From assembly GCF_001570725.1 (NCBI RefSeq), contig NZ_BCNV01000001.1, positions 3,224,001 through 3,288,000 of the forward strand: 64,000 nucleotides of DNA, in the 5' to 3' direction. Made by a program: the position numbers and the translations under genes. Under the pieces are notes generated by a model. The model saw nothing but the letters and a program-made list of their open reading frames with translations. It made no database searches and was not told the DNA's origin. Below are positions 1 through 9,462 of the stretch, piece by piece (the first letter of the stretch is position 1; every line of letters starts with the position of its first letter). Source of the DNA: Paenibacillus amylolyticus (GTDB taxonomy: Bacteria; Bacillota; Bacilli; Paenibacillales; Paenibacillaceae).

Positions 1-45
1 CTTGAGGATTACCGCCCCAAGGTCAATGAACTTACATTTGATCAT

Positions 46-561
46 TTAAAATTCAATAATCGTTGATATTGATTTGTATTCTTCCAATTGATTGTACTTC
101 CATAATTCTTCTACACCAAATCCTCCTATATTTATACCGAAAAATTGAGGATCTAAAAATAATTCCTGTTTGTTAGTGTTATTTGTTATTGATAATTTTA
201 GAGCGTCGCAAATAATCTCATTGCTTTTTACTTCCATATTAAGTAACTCAATTTGGCTAACCTTGTTGTCTATCAAGCTATTATCCAAAATAATGTCGCT
301 AATATTGGATTTAGCCGGAATAACATCCTCTACCTCAACCCTTACAATAAAAGTTGGAGTTAACGCAATTGAAATTTTTGAATACTGCTCAATCGCTTCA
401 ATTTTTACAAGTTGATCACCAAATTCAAAAAACAGATAACTTCTATAAGGTACGAACTCAGCAAGTTCATTTTCTCTTTCTGATGATAGAACAATACCTG
501 TTACATAAACACTACTTAATAAGTTATTTTGAACTATGTTTTTAAGTTCTTCTAAATACAT
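46..561 (-). CDS. Putative immunity protein for the adjacent RHS toxin
   Basis: I do not recognise the family of this 171-residue protein. It has no signal peptide, membrane segment or catalytic motif that I can see, so it is probably cytoplasmic. It is acidic and rich in Ile, Asn and Glu. The start is ATG with GGGGGA five bases upstream. It begins 20 bp after the stop of the RHS toxin gene, on the same strand. That is the usual place for the immunity gene of a polymorphic toxin, and this position is the only basis for the call. The DNA is visibly more AT-rich than the RHS core, as is the toxin tip next to it, which suggests the two arrived together. It could instead be an unrelated small gene. 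Lines 1-45 before it are too short to interpret. Confidence 0.55.
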   Translation of the reverse strand: MYLEELKNIVQNNLLSSVYVTGIVLSSERENELAEFVPYRSYLFFEFGDQLVKIEAIEQYSKISIALTPTFIVRVEVEDVIPAKSNISDIILDNSLIDNKVSQIELLNMEVKSNEIICDALKLSITNNTNKQELFLDPQFFGINIGGFGVEELWKYNQLEEYKSISTIIEF

Positions 562-581
562 ATGTGTCCCCCGTCTCTATA

Positions 582-3500
582 TTATTTAAATATGAATTTC
601 CCATCCATCCCTTTTCCGGACTCCAAAAGAGTATGCCATTCACCATTTTGTTTTGTAGTCATTGTCAAACCATTACCTCGATAAACCTTATATACGTCTC
701 CACCTTTTTGTAAAGTAGCGTCCCCTACAAATTTGACTGTACCATTATCAATCAGACTTCCAAGATCGCTTAAAAATCTTGCAGTTGTTTCGTCATCATA
801 CTTTTTATATTTAGTTCCAAGTGCGTTTTCGAGTAATTTTTTATGATCGAGATAATGCTTTTTGAAATTTTTACCTGCTGAAAGAATTGTACAGTTATGA
901 ACCCATATGCCAAGGTTAGATACAAAATAAGAATGATAATCAGCAACCATGAAATTGTAAACAGTGGTTTGTCGTGGCGCTATTTCAATCCTATCTATTG
1001 CTAGTTTAGTACCATCACTTGAAACAAGCAAATCTCCAACCTTTAGGTCTTGTACAAGAGTCCAACCTTTTCCATCCAACCAAAAAGGATGTAATCCAGT
1101 TGTCTCAATGACTTCATCACCTATACGGACGTAATAAATTTCATCAGCCTGTTTTTGGAATAGCTTTATAACCTCTTTGTATTCAACTTCTCCGGTTTCA
1201 TCAGACTTGGCGAGCACCTTATCCCCTACCTCGATTTCCTCGATAGGTTTCTCCCCTTCTTCTGTTTGAACTTTAGTACCCCCTGTAAAACAATTACATG
1301 CTTTACTAATAGCATTGTCTACGAATTTTCCACCTTTTTTAGAAAGCTTTGCTGTAGCCTTTCCATAAGGATTCAGCTCCATAACCAAATAACCCGCTGT
1401 GAAAAATTGTTGCAATGACCAGGGGTTCTCCATGGACACCCGGTAATATTCATTTAATGAACTGACGGTTCCCATCGTCCAGAAGTCGATTGCTCCGGAC
1501 CAACTGGAGTGTGCTCCCTTGAACGCATTCCATTCTTTTTGCCAGAAACCGAAATCATTGCCTCCACTTCCTCCTGAACCTGACTCGTGTCTATGCCCGC
1601 TTGGGTCTACATACTTAAGGGGGTTGTTACTTACATACGAATACAAATTTAAAGTTAACGGATCGTTCAGTTCACCTTCATAAGTGTCTTCACCAATAAA
1701 CCTTGCCATGCCTGGGTCGTACCAACGTGCTCGCAAATATTGAAGTCCGACTGTCTGATCCCAATACTCACCCGAATAGCGAAGTACATTCGGCACGGTT
1801 TCTTTCGTTGTGAGTGGTCCGCCCCAGATGTCATACGTATACTCGTTCAACACTTTACCAGCGTCGTCCACAAGTCCGACTACATCGCCATGACCATTAA
1901 ACTGGTAATATTCCAATTTTCCAGTTTGTTTGGCTTGACGTGCCCACAGTTGACCATACATGTCATAGATATACACATAGGTCAGTTCTGCTTTTCCAGA
2001 CGTAACTAGTGCTTCTGCCATGAGTTTGGCTTCTTCATCGTAGTAATAACGGAAAGTTTGTTCGCCTTCGGTCCGTTCATACAGCAGTCCATCCCCGTTG
2101 TAGTTATACGTAATGGTCTTGCCTTCCCCCGTCGCTTTGACCAATCGATTCTGACTGTCATACGTATACTCCGCATCTTTCAGTCCATATATCTTACCAC
2201 TGCCGGTACTATACCGGTTGCCATTGGAATCGTACGTATATGTCTCCTGCTGCGTGCCTGATTCCGTTTGAATACGGCTGAGTTCATCATACGTAAACTG
2301 ATCGGTTGACCCATTTTGAGTTCGAGACATGATGTTTTTATTTCCATCATACTCATAGTTAAACTGATGAACTGCAGTCGTTCCTTGGGAAACGGTGATT
2401 CCCGACAGATCATAACCGTCGAACTGATAACTTGTGCTGAGGCCTTTGCCAAACGATACGTTTTCTAGCAAACTATTCGACGCGTAGCTAAAAGTCATCC
2501 GGTCTACAGGCGTCTGAGCCGATACTGCGAGTGTCGAAGCACCTCCCATTCCTGAGATGATATCCATGGAAGTAACTCGGTTCATCGTATCCAGTTCACC
2601 ATGTATCCGCAAAGATTGTCCTTGTGCATCGGTCAATGTATATCCCAACCGCTGCTGGGTATTGTTTTCATATCCCAACTGGGTTCCATCCGGGAAGGTC
2701 AATCCATTGAGCATACCGTCCGTATCACGGTAAGAATAAGTCGTTTTGCCGTGATTATCTGTCATTGACGTTCTACGTCCCATTTCGTCGTACGTATACG
2801 ATACGGACGTATCCGGACCTTTGAAGCCTGTAAGCATGTTGTCGCTATTATATGTGTATTCCGTGATTTTTCCGAGCCGATCCTGCTTTCTGATCAGATT
2901 GCTCTTTTTATCATAATAAAAGGTTGTCGCAGATCCATCCAGCATCGGTGGTATCTGTTTAATAATGCGGCCCAATTCATCAAACTGCTTGGTAACTGTT
3001 TGTCCGTTGGCAGATACAATTCGGGTTACCTGGCCCTGATAACTATAGAAATAACGGCTGGTTTCTTGTTTTGGCGTTGTTGCAGTTGCGATTTGACCAA
3101 GCGCATCATACGTATACGTCGTCCGCCCCCCATTCCCATCAATGGATGCAGTCACGTTTCCGCTTAGGTCATACTCGCTTTGTTGCAATGGTACAAAGGC
3201 TCCCTCTCGGTATTCTTCTAGCGCCGTCGTACGTCCCAGCAAGTCCACTTTCACACGAGTTTTGTAATTGGAAGCATCCTGATACGTCACGGTTTTTCCG
3301 ACAGGATCAACGGTTGTTTTATCTGTAGTTCCATCCGGATATTGAGACTCCGTGGCTTGCCCAAACGCATTGACCACATATCTCGTCACGTTACCTTCGG
3401 CATCTTCCGAAGCCTTCACGTTTCCTTCGCCATCATAGGCATATTTATATGTCGCGTACGCAGTTTGTTCTTCCATGAGCAAACCTAACGGATTGTACCG

Positions 3501-5774
3501 CTGTGTAGTCACAATGCCGTCTGGCGATGTGCTTGTAATGATGTTTTTTTTGTCATCATATGCTGTCGTTGAATGTGTTCCATCTGCATGTTTGGTCTGA
3601 AGAAGACGCCCTGCAAGGTCATATCGATTCGCTTCTTGTTCTCCGGCAGCGTTTGTCGTTGTCTCCAGTTCACCTGCAGGCGTATAACTATAAGACTCCT
3701 CAAGAGATTCTGCTTTACCAGCAGCATCATGCACAACCATTGATGTCGTTTCCAATAAATGCCCTGCATTTGGTTGATAGCTGAATGTAACAATACGATC
3801 TTTGGCCAGCGTACCGCCTTTGTCGGTTGAGCTGATGATACGTCCTTTATCATCAAGTTTCACTTCCGAATCAGAGAGCAATTGTCCGCCATATCCATTT
3901 TTGGTGGAGGTCTGCAACATATCACCTTGATTGTTGTATGTTGTTTCAGCGTACCTTTCCAACGTACTGTTTACCTTGGTAGTGAATCGTATAGGTTTGA
4001 TCCAGTGATATGGAGCTTTGCCCGTTTCATAAGCATAGGTTGATTCTTGCCCCGTGCTACGTTTCTCGGAAGTCACCATGCCGTTGGCATCATAAGCGAT
4101 AGTCGTTATCAGCTTTTCGCCCGAACGGCCACCCTCGCTTACCCACTCCGTCATTTGAGTCGGAAGGTTTCGCTTCGTTTGACTGTCGTACTGGAACTCC
4201 GTGGAAAAAGTTACGTCATCTCCAGTTAACGTGTGCTTATCTGCGCGAACCAAATCTGGATGAGCTGCAGCGCTAAACGTTTTGGAGAACGTCCAAGTAT
4301 CTACAGTGTTCTCTGCTTTCACTTTCGTTGTCCATGTTGCGGATTGACCGTATGCTTCCAGATCTTCTCCAGAATATTCAAAGTTAACCTTGTCCAGAAC
4401 GCCTTCGCCTTCCGTTGTACTAAACTGGCTCTTGCGCTCTCTTACTTTGAATACGAAATGAGAGGAAGCTTCGCCGATCTGCTTCAGCGCCGGAATATAT
4501 GCATAATCCGTTATAGCTGATGAAGGGCTTGTAATACGCGATAGCAACGCTGTATTCATCACACCTTGAGCATTTTGGTTGCCTTGCAACTCAGGTAAAA
4601 AATTGAATTTAGATTCCGGATAATAATACGTATACGTCGTCGTCCGATCGAGAGCATCTGTGTATTCTCGCAAAATGCGAATGCCTTCGTCCTCGCGTTG
4701 CGTGTACGTTGCTTTCCGATCTGTTCCGGCAAGCTGTACAGTAACCTTCAGGTTGTCATAAGCAAATGTCAGCGCCTGACCTTCGCTGTTTTCAATTCGT
4801 GCAATAGCTTGGTTTCCGTTCAATGTCGTATAGTAAAAATTCACGGTATTGCGGTAGCCATCTGTAATTTGCAACAGTTCTCCGGCTTCATTAAATAGAT
4901 AATCGTAGCCGTTACGGATGGATAGACGATAACTGCTTGATACGCCATTAACAGTCACTGTCGCATCTCGCTTAACGGTTAAGTCATTCCATACGTAACC
5001 TTCCAGTTCCAGGTTCGCGTTTAAGCGGTAATTGCCCACGCCTGGAATCAGAATATACTGATGATCGCCACGCTTTTCCATGAAAGGAATGTCCCAACGC
5101 CAGCCTTGCCCCAATCCAGCAGAGATTTCTTCCTTGCGTGGCGTAACCATATTGGAATACGTCTGTGTCGTTTCGTCATATTCAACGCCAAGTTGCCCAG
5201 TGGCTCTAGCGCTGTCATAGACGCGTGTCAGATCAAACGGAATTAGTCCAGGTAGAGAAAGGTCAGTACTCTGAATCATCATTTCCCCTGTAGCAGTAGA
5301 GATGGATTCCGCTCCATAAGACGTCATATATAGCGATGCGTCATCTCGGATATCTACATGGTTAAGTCCAGTTTGGTCCACGGTTGTTCCTGTACCTAGA
5401 GCATCCTCATTAAGAGCATTAATCGAGAAGTTGTTTTGCTGTGATGATCCGGAAGGGCGTAGTCCCTCCATTTGGATCGGTTCGCTTATTTCTTGTGCTT
5501 CTAGCCATTTCTCAGCAGCCTCGCCGCCTGTGCGATCTGTCTGTAAAGCTTTATACAACTGGTACAGCGAGTAACCTTGATCTAGTTTTTTCTCAATCCA
5601 ATCTTCCTTAATACCAAATTGCTCTTTTAGACTTTGGATAGTAATGTAGGTAGCGGAAGGGAGGGAATCCCTACCTTCCGCCGCCGCTGCTGCTTGTCCT
5701 CCATATCCAAAAGAACCGAACCCACTAAGAACCAATATGACGCATAACCAAATAATCGTTATTTTCTTAAACAC
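582..5774 (-). CDS. Secreted RHS/YD-repeat polymorphic toxin with Hint domain and C-terminal toxin tip
   Basis: This 1730-residue protein is predicted to be exported, with a signal peptide over about residues 1-32. An N-terminal RHS-associated segment (about 150-230) is followed by many YD repeats of the type YxYDxxGxx up to about residue 1300. The RHS core closing motif (LYSYVSNNPLKYVDPSG) lies near residue 1390. A Hint autoprocessing domain starts with CFTGGT near residue 1495 and ends with VHNC at 1625-1628, the expected self-cleavage site. The last 102 residues (1629-1730) are the variable toxin tip, with a KKHxxxH motif and a C-terminal EWHTLL segment. In this family the RHS shell encapsulates the toxin until release. 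The start is GTG with GAGG seven bases upstream. It lies 31 bp after the repeat-protein gene, and a candidate immunity gene follows. The activity of the tip is not known from sequence alone. Confidence 0.9.
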   Translation of the reverse strand: MFKKITIIWLCVILVLSGFGSFGYGGQAAAAAEGRDSLPSATYITIQSLKEQFGIKEDWIEKKLDQGYSLYQLYKALQTDRTGGEAAEKWLEAQEISEPIQMEGLRPSGSSQQNNFSINALNEDALGTGTTVDQTGLNHVDIRDDASLYMTSYGAESISTATGEMMIQSTDLSLPGLIPFDLTRVYDSARATGQLGVEYDETTQTYSNMVTPRKEEISAGLGQGWRWDIPFMEKRGDHQYILIPGVGNYRLNANLELEGYVWNDLTVKRDATVTVNGVSSSYRLSIRNGYDYLFNEAGELLQITDGYRNTVNFYYTTLNGNQAIARIENSEGQALTFAYDNLKVTVQLAGTDRKATYTQREDEGIRILREYTDALDRTTTYTYYYPESKFNFLPELQGNQNAQGVMNTALLSRITSPSSAITDYAYIPALKQIGEASSHFVFKVRERKSQFSTTEGEGVLDKVNFEYSGEDLEAYGQSATWTTKVKAENTVDTWTFSKTFSAAAHPDLVRADKHTLTGDDVTFSTEFQYDSQTKRNLPTQMTEWVSEGGRSGEKLITTIAYDANGMVTSEKRSTGQESTYAYETGKAPYHWIKPIRFTTKVNSTLERYAETTYNNQGDMLQTSTKNGYGGQLLSDSEVKLDDKGRIISSTDKGGTLAKDRIVTFSYQPNAGHLLETTSMVVHDAAGKAESLEESYSYTPAGELETTTNAAGEQEANRYDLAGRLLQTKHADGTHSTTAYDDKKNIITSTSPDGIVTTQRYNPLGLLMEEQTAYATYKYAYDGEGNVKASEDAEGNVTRYVVNAFGQATESQYPDGTTDKTTVDPVGKTVTYQDASNYKTRVKVDLLGRTTALEEYREGAFVPLQQSEYDLSGNVTASIDGNGGRTTYTYDALGQIATATTPKQETSRYFYSYQGQVTRIVSANGQTVTKQFDELGRIIKQIPPMLDGSATTFYYDKKSNLIRKQDRLGKITEYTYNSDNMLTGFKGPDTSVSYTYDEMGRRTSMTDNHGKTTYSYRDTDGMLNGLTFPDGTQLGYENNTQQRLGYTLTDAQGQSLRIHGELDTMNRVTSMDIISGMGGASTLAVSAQTPVDRMTFSYASNSLLENVSFGKGLSTSYQFDGYDLSGITVSQGTTAVHQFNYEYDGNKNIMSRTQNGSTDQFTYDELSRIQTESGTQQETYTYDSNGNRYSTGSGKIYGLKDAEYTYDSQNRLVKATGEGKTITYNYNGDGLLYERTEGEQTFRYYYDEEAKLMAEALVTSGKAELTYVYIYDMYGQLWARQAKQTGKLEYYQFNGHGDVVGLVDDAGKVLNEYTYDIWGGPLTTKETVPNVLRYSGEYWDQTVGLQYLRARWYDPGMARFIGEDTYEGELNDPLTLNLYSYVSNNPLKYVDPSGHRHESGSGGSGGNDFGFWQKEWNAFKGAHSSWSGAIDFWTMGTVSSLNEYYRVSMENPWSLQQFFTAGYLVMELNPYGKATAKLSKKGGKFVDNAISKACNCFTGGTKVQTEEGEKPIEEIEVGDKVLAKSDETGEVEYKEVIKLFQKQADEIYYVRIGDEVIETTGLHPFWLDGKGWTLVQDLKVGDLLVSSDGTKLAIDRIEIAPRQTTVYNFMVADYHSYFVSNLGIWVHNCTILSAGKNFKKHYLDHKKLLENALGTKYKKYDDETTARFLSDLGSLIDNGTVKFVGDATLQKGGDVYKVYRGNGLTMTTKQNGEWHTLLESGKGMDGKFIFK

Positions 5775-5805
5775 TCCATCACCTCAACCTAGATTTAGAC
5801 AATCA

Positions 5806-8800
5806 TTAATTAAATGGGAAAATCTTTTTCGTTCGTTTCGTTAAATTACCGTTGCGATCATACTCAAACACAATTTGATCACCTGTAAATAGAACGACTT
5901 TAAGCAATTGATTTCCATATCCGTACTCATAGCTATTGTCATTACGAATGTTCATCCATGCTGCTTTTATGACTCCCTGAATCGGTTTTCCATCCTTTTC
6001 ACTTAGCTTGAGATAATAATTCTGTCCACCTTGAAGCTCCCATTCAAGAACCGTATATTGCTCACCATATACCTGTTCTTGCTCTATTGAAGCAGCTACC
6101 GGAATGCTGAGTTCCTTATCTGAATACAATTCGATCCGAGGTTCAATAGAAAAATCACCTGATTCCTTTATGGCAATCCGATACTTGTCAGAGCTATACG
6201 GACTAAAACGGTAGTATACATTCCCTTGCTGAACTGTCGGAAGCGCCGTCTCTGTGTTTTCATACAAAGTCAGAAACTCCACTTCCACTTCCTTGACCGT
6301 AAAGTGCCGATAAGCACCTACAAATTTCAGCGTTTGAGCTGACACATTATGCACCTGAATGTCAGACTTTCCAGGTACAAATTGTCCTCCTGTAGCGTTC
6401 TTTCCTTCCTTAACAACAACTTGATTCTGATTTCGAATAACGTAATCATAGGTTCCTCCTTCAGAAGGAGAACCAACGAATAAAGCCTCATAAGGTGAGG
6501 TATTCGAGAACAAGAGCGTGTTATTTGGCGTCAAATTCCGCTTGATAAGTGCAGGCTCCTGACTTAAGCTGGCTGTCACGGGAGATTGATATTGAATCGT
6601 TACAGGCTCCGTAGATACTACGGTAACAACAAGCGTTGCACCTGCTGGAATATCCCATGTTGCATGACTCATACCCTCCACGAAATACAATGCTTTATTG
6701 GATTTATCGTAGACTGTATAATCCACAACGGAATTTACTCCTGCGATTCGTTCAATTTGAGCAGGTTCCGAACCCGGATTAGTAAATACTGCGCTCTGCC
6801 CTTGGTTAACAGTGATTTCCGATTCTGGTGAAGGGACTTGATCATCTTGTCCACGGAAAACGCGGTAAATCCCACCATACGTTATGGGTTGATCTGAGAT
6901 GTTGGTAACGACAACTTTTTTACCACCCAGAACAAGCGGTTCGATCGCTGTTGCTGTTCTACTGCTTGACACTGTTCCATCTACGTTGTAAATCGTGTAA
7001 TCATACACCCGCCCCGCGCTGCTGGAAGCATCATTTCGGAGTCTTTTTGAATCTGAGCTTATGTTGGTAAAGGCATAGCTCTCGCCTTTGTTCAACGTCA
7101 CACGCAGATAAGCCGGTTCCTGGCTATCCACGACAGAGAAATCATCCGTGTATTCAAATAATACAGGTGTACTTCCCCCTACGGTCACGACAGCTTCACC
7201 ACCAGAAGGAATGGTAGCGAGACTTACATTGCTATTGAATTTGTCACTATGTGCTCTGCCGTCTGCCTTATACACCACAATATCAAATAGTGCACCTAAT
7301 TTTTTGGCGTTACTCCGTATTGGGTTGCTGAGTGAGCCTCCATTATGGAATATGACCGATTGACCCGGTGATACGGTAATCTTAGTTAGTGCTTCATTTG
7401 GTCGGTCCTCTACATCAAAAATGGTGTAAATCGCACCTATGGTTACAGGTTGAGCGGACACACCCGTGACCACTGCTTTATTTCCATAAAAAACAACAGG
7501 TTCAACCGCTGTTGCCTTTCTTGTACTTCGTTCTGTGCCATCCGGATAATAGGTGACGTAATCAAATATCCGCCCTTGACTGGTGGACGCATCACTGTCG
7601 AGATATTCCCGAGCGGTACTGTTATTCCAAAATGTCACGCTTTCTCCCTGTTTGAGTGTTACGCGATGGTATGCAGGTTCCATGCTTTCTTCAACCGAGA
7701 AATCATCCGTGTAACTAAACTCAATTGGGACTTGCCCAGCTACGGTCACGACAGCGTAACCCTGTGAGCGAATGATCGGATTTGTATTTTTGTTGAAACC
7801 ATCCGAATGAACGACGTTTTCTGCTGTATAAAGAACATAATCAAAAACAGCTCCATTGGTACTACTTGCATTGTTTTTAATCGGATTAGCCAACGAACCG
7901 TTATTACTGAAAATCATAGATTCTCCAGGATATACAGTGATTCGAGTAATCGCATCACCGCCTGCTTTTTGGACATCAAATGTCCGATAGGGCACACCAT
8001 ATGTTACAGGCGTTGCTGTAACCAAGGTTACAACGGCGGTTCTTCCTGCTGCTACAGTAGGTTTAGTGGTCGTATTCGTCCCTGTAGAACTTTCCGTTCC
8101 ATTCGGAAGATAAACAACGTAATCATGCTTATCTTTGGTCGTTCCATCCGTTTGGAGCGCATCCGATTTGGAACTGATGTTGGTGAATTGGTAGCTCTCG
8201 CCCTGATTTAGAGTTATACGCGTATAGGCTGGCTCATCGCTCCATTCACCGGTATATACTTCATAGGGAAATCCAACACTAACAGGCTGTGAGCCCGCTC
8301 CAGTAATAATAATTTCGTTCCCTTCTGCAAGTGAAGGTTTTCCCGTCGTTTCAAAATTAGAAGCTACAAGACTACCATCTTCTTTGTAAGAAGCGTAATC
8401 TATCTTCCTGTCCTGAGCTGTGGAAGTATCGGCACTTAAAACTCTTGACTGTGTTCCTTCATTAAAATATCGATAGCTTTCTCCTTTGGACAGAGAAACC
8501 CTAAGCATGGCAGGATTGGTTGAAACGCTATAAGAGAATTCAGGACGGATTGTCACTGTAAAAGGGTTTTGACCCGTCGAGGTGATCACAGCTGTATACC
8601 CTGAACCTACTGACAAACTGCTAATAGAGTTCATGTTTTCGCTCATGATGCTGCCATCTGGTCTATAAATAACGTAATCGTATGCACTGCTTCTTGCCGT
8701 CGCCGCATTGGTACTTAACGATCTTGTCGCACTTCCGTTATTCGTGAACGTATAGGAATCTCCGGGACTCATGGTCAAAGTTCCGTCTGCCATGGCCATA

Positions 8801-9102
8801 GCTTGAGGAGCGAAAAAGTTCCCCCCGTATGTATCGTCGGTTACCGTCGGTGCATCCTCTGGTTCTTCAATAACTTCGTCTACACCTTCCGGCTCTTCAT
8901 AGAAGTCCGGATCAATACCATCCAGATACTCTTCTCCTATTAAAGCTGTATCCTCCATAGAAACATCGACATTCTCGGTGCTACTTGTAGTTGTTATTAT
9001 GGCATCCGAATGATCCGAAAGCGCATAACCGCTAGTCGGATACATAGTTCCAATCAACAACAAAGCCATCAGAAAAACAATAAAACCTTTTCTTAATCTC
9101 AT
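5806..9102 (-). CDS. Secreted protein with nine ~90-residue beta-type repeats and a C-terminal YD motif
   Basis: This 1098-residue protein has a signal peptide (about 1-28) and an acidic linker (about 40-100). Nine repeats of roughly 85-95 residues follow, each opening with a motif like RVTLxxGESYxFTN and containing a DYxxYxxDG segment. Repeats 3, 5 and 7 begin PAYxR, whereas 4 and 6 begin with ITxITVxPGxS and carry GSLxNPI, so the unit appears to be a pair. The last ~130 residues are different and end in FEYDRNGNLTKR, a single RHS-style YD repeat. It has no LPXTG or membrane anchor that I can see. AAGGAGG lies 12 bases upstream of the ATG. It is the first gene of the operon with the RHS toxin, so a surface or delivery role is plausible but unproven. 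Confidence 0.8.
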   Translation of the reverse strand: MRLRKGFIVFLMALLLIGTMYPTSGYALSDHSDAIITTTSSTENVDVSMEDTALIGEEYLDGIDPDFYEEPEGVDEVIEEPEDAPTVTDDTYGGNFFAPQAMAMADGTLTMSPGDSYTFTNNGSATRSLSTNAATARSSAYDYVIYRPDGSIMSENMNSISSLSVGSGYTAVITSTGQNPFTVTIRPEFSYSVSTNPAMLRVSLSKGESYRYFNEGTQSRVLSADTSTAQDRKIDYASYKEDGSLVASNFETTGKPSLAEGNEIIITGAGSQPVSVGFPYEVYTGEWSDEPAYTRITLNQGESYQFTNISSKSDALQTDGTTKDKHDYVVYLPNGTESSTGTNTTTKPTVAAGRTAVVTLVTATPVTYGVPYRTFDVQKAGGDAITRITVYPGESMIFSNNGSLANPIKNNASSTNGAVFDYVLYTAENVVHSDGFNKNTNPIIRSQGYAVVTVAGQVPIEFSYTDDFSVEESMEPAYHRVTLKQGESVTFWNNSTAREYLDSDASTSQGRIFDYVTYYPDGTERSTRKATAVEPVVFYGNKAVVTGVSAQPVTIGAIYTIFDVEDRPNEALTKITVSPGQSVIFHNGGSLSNPIRSNAKKLGALFDIVVYKADGRAHSDKFNSNVSLATIPSGGEAVVTVGGSTPVLFEYTDDFSVVDSQEPAYLRVTLNKGESYAFTNISSDSKRLRNDASSSAGRVYDYTIYNVDGTVSSSRTATAIEPLVLGGKKVVVTNISDQPITYGGIYRVFRGQDDQVPSPESEITVNQGQSAVFTNPGSEPAQIERIAGVNSVVDYTVYDKSNKALYFVEGMSHATWDIPAGATLVVTVVSTEPVTIQYQSPVTASLSQEPALIKRNLTPNNTLLFSNTSPYEALFVGSPSEGGTYDYVIRNQNQVVVKEGKNATGGQFVPGKSDIQVHNVSAQTLKFVGAYRHFTVKEVEVEFLTLYENTETALPTVQQGNVYYRFSPYSSDKYRIAIKESGDFSIEPRIELYSDKELSIPVAASIEQEQVYGEQYTVLEWELQGGQNYYLKLSEKDGKPIQGVIKAAWMNIRNDNSYEYGYGNQLLKVVLFTGDQIVFEYDRNGNLTKRTKKIFPFN

Positions 9103-9462
9103 GGAATTTAAATTCCTCCTTTATATTTTTTCTCCATTTACTTCCTCATCAGTGTTGTAAATGGAGCCTAATAAATTATTATCGTCATTTTCCTTATTTT
9201 AGGGTATGGTAAATTAGTCCCTAATTTCAGGGACTTTTTTCCTTTTTCCTTTCAGATAACAATTAATATAGCCTGTAATTATCTTTATCCGAAATAATAT
9301 GAGAGATTAGATGAAGTTGAAATGTTATTTCAATTGAGTCAATCGTCTTCCCTATTTTGACTAGAACTTAGATTATTACCTGAAAAATATAAAAGCCGCC
9401 AGTTGGCGACTTTTGATTAAATAAATAGTTATCATTCTGGTATATGATCAGCGGACATATGG
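9103..9462. promoter_or_regulatory. Leader of the RHS operon with two hairpins; no gene
   Basis: No coding sequence is seen here. A perfect 10-bp inverted repeat (CTCCATTTAC at 9132-9141, GTAAATGGAG at 9157-9166) sits just before the Shine-Dalgarno of the repeat-protein gene. A second hairpin (AGTCCCT/AGGGACT, 9216-9235) is followed by six T on the plus strand, although no plus-strand gene lies upstream. The promoter of the operon must lie in this stretch or beyond, but I cannot fix its -35 and -10. Confidence 0.5.
9391..9414 (-). terminator. Rho-independent terminator after yaaA
   Basis: On the minus strand AAAAGTCGCC pairs with GGCGGCTTTT around a 4-base loop, followed by an AT-rich tail. 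It stands about 50 bp downstream of the yaaA stop. Confidence 0.7.
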
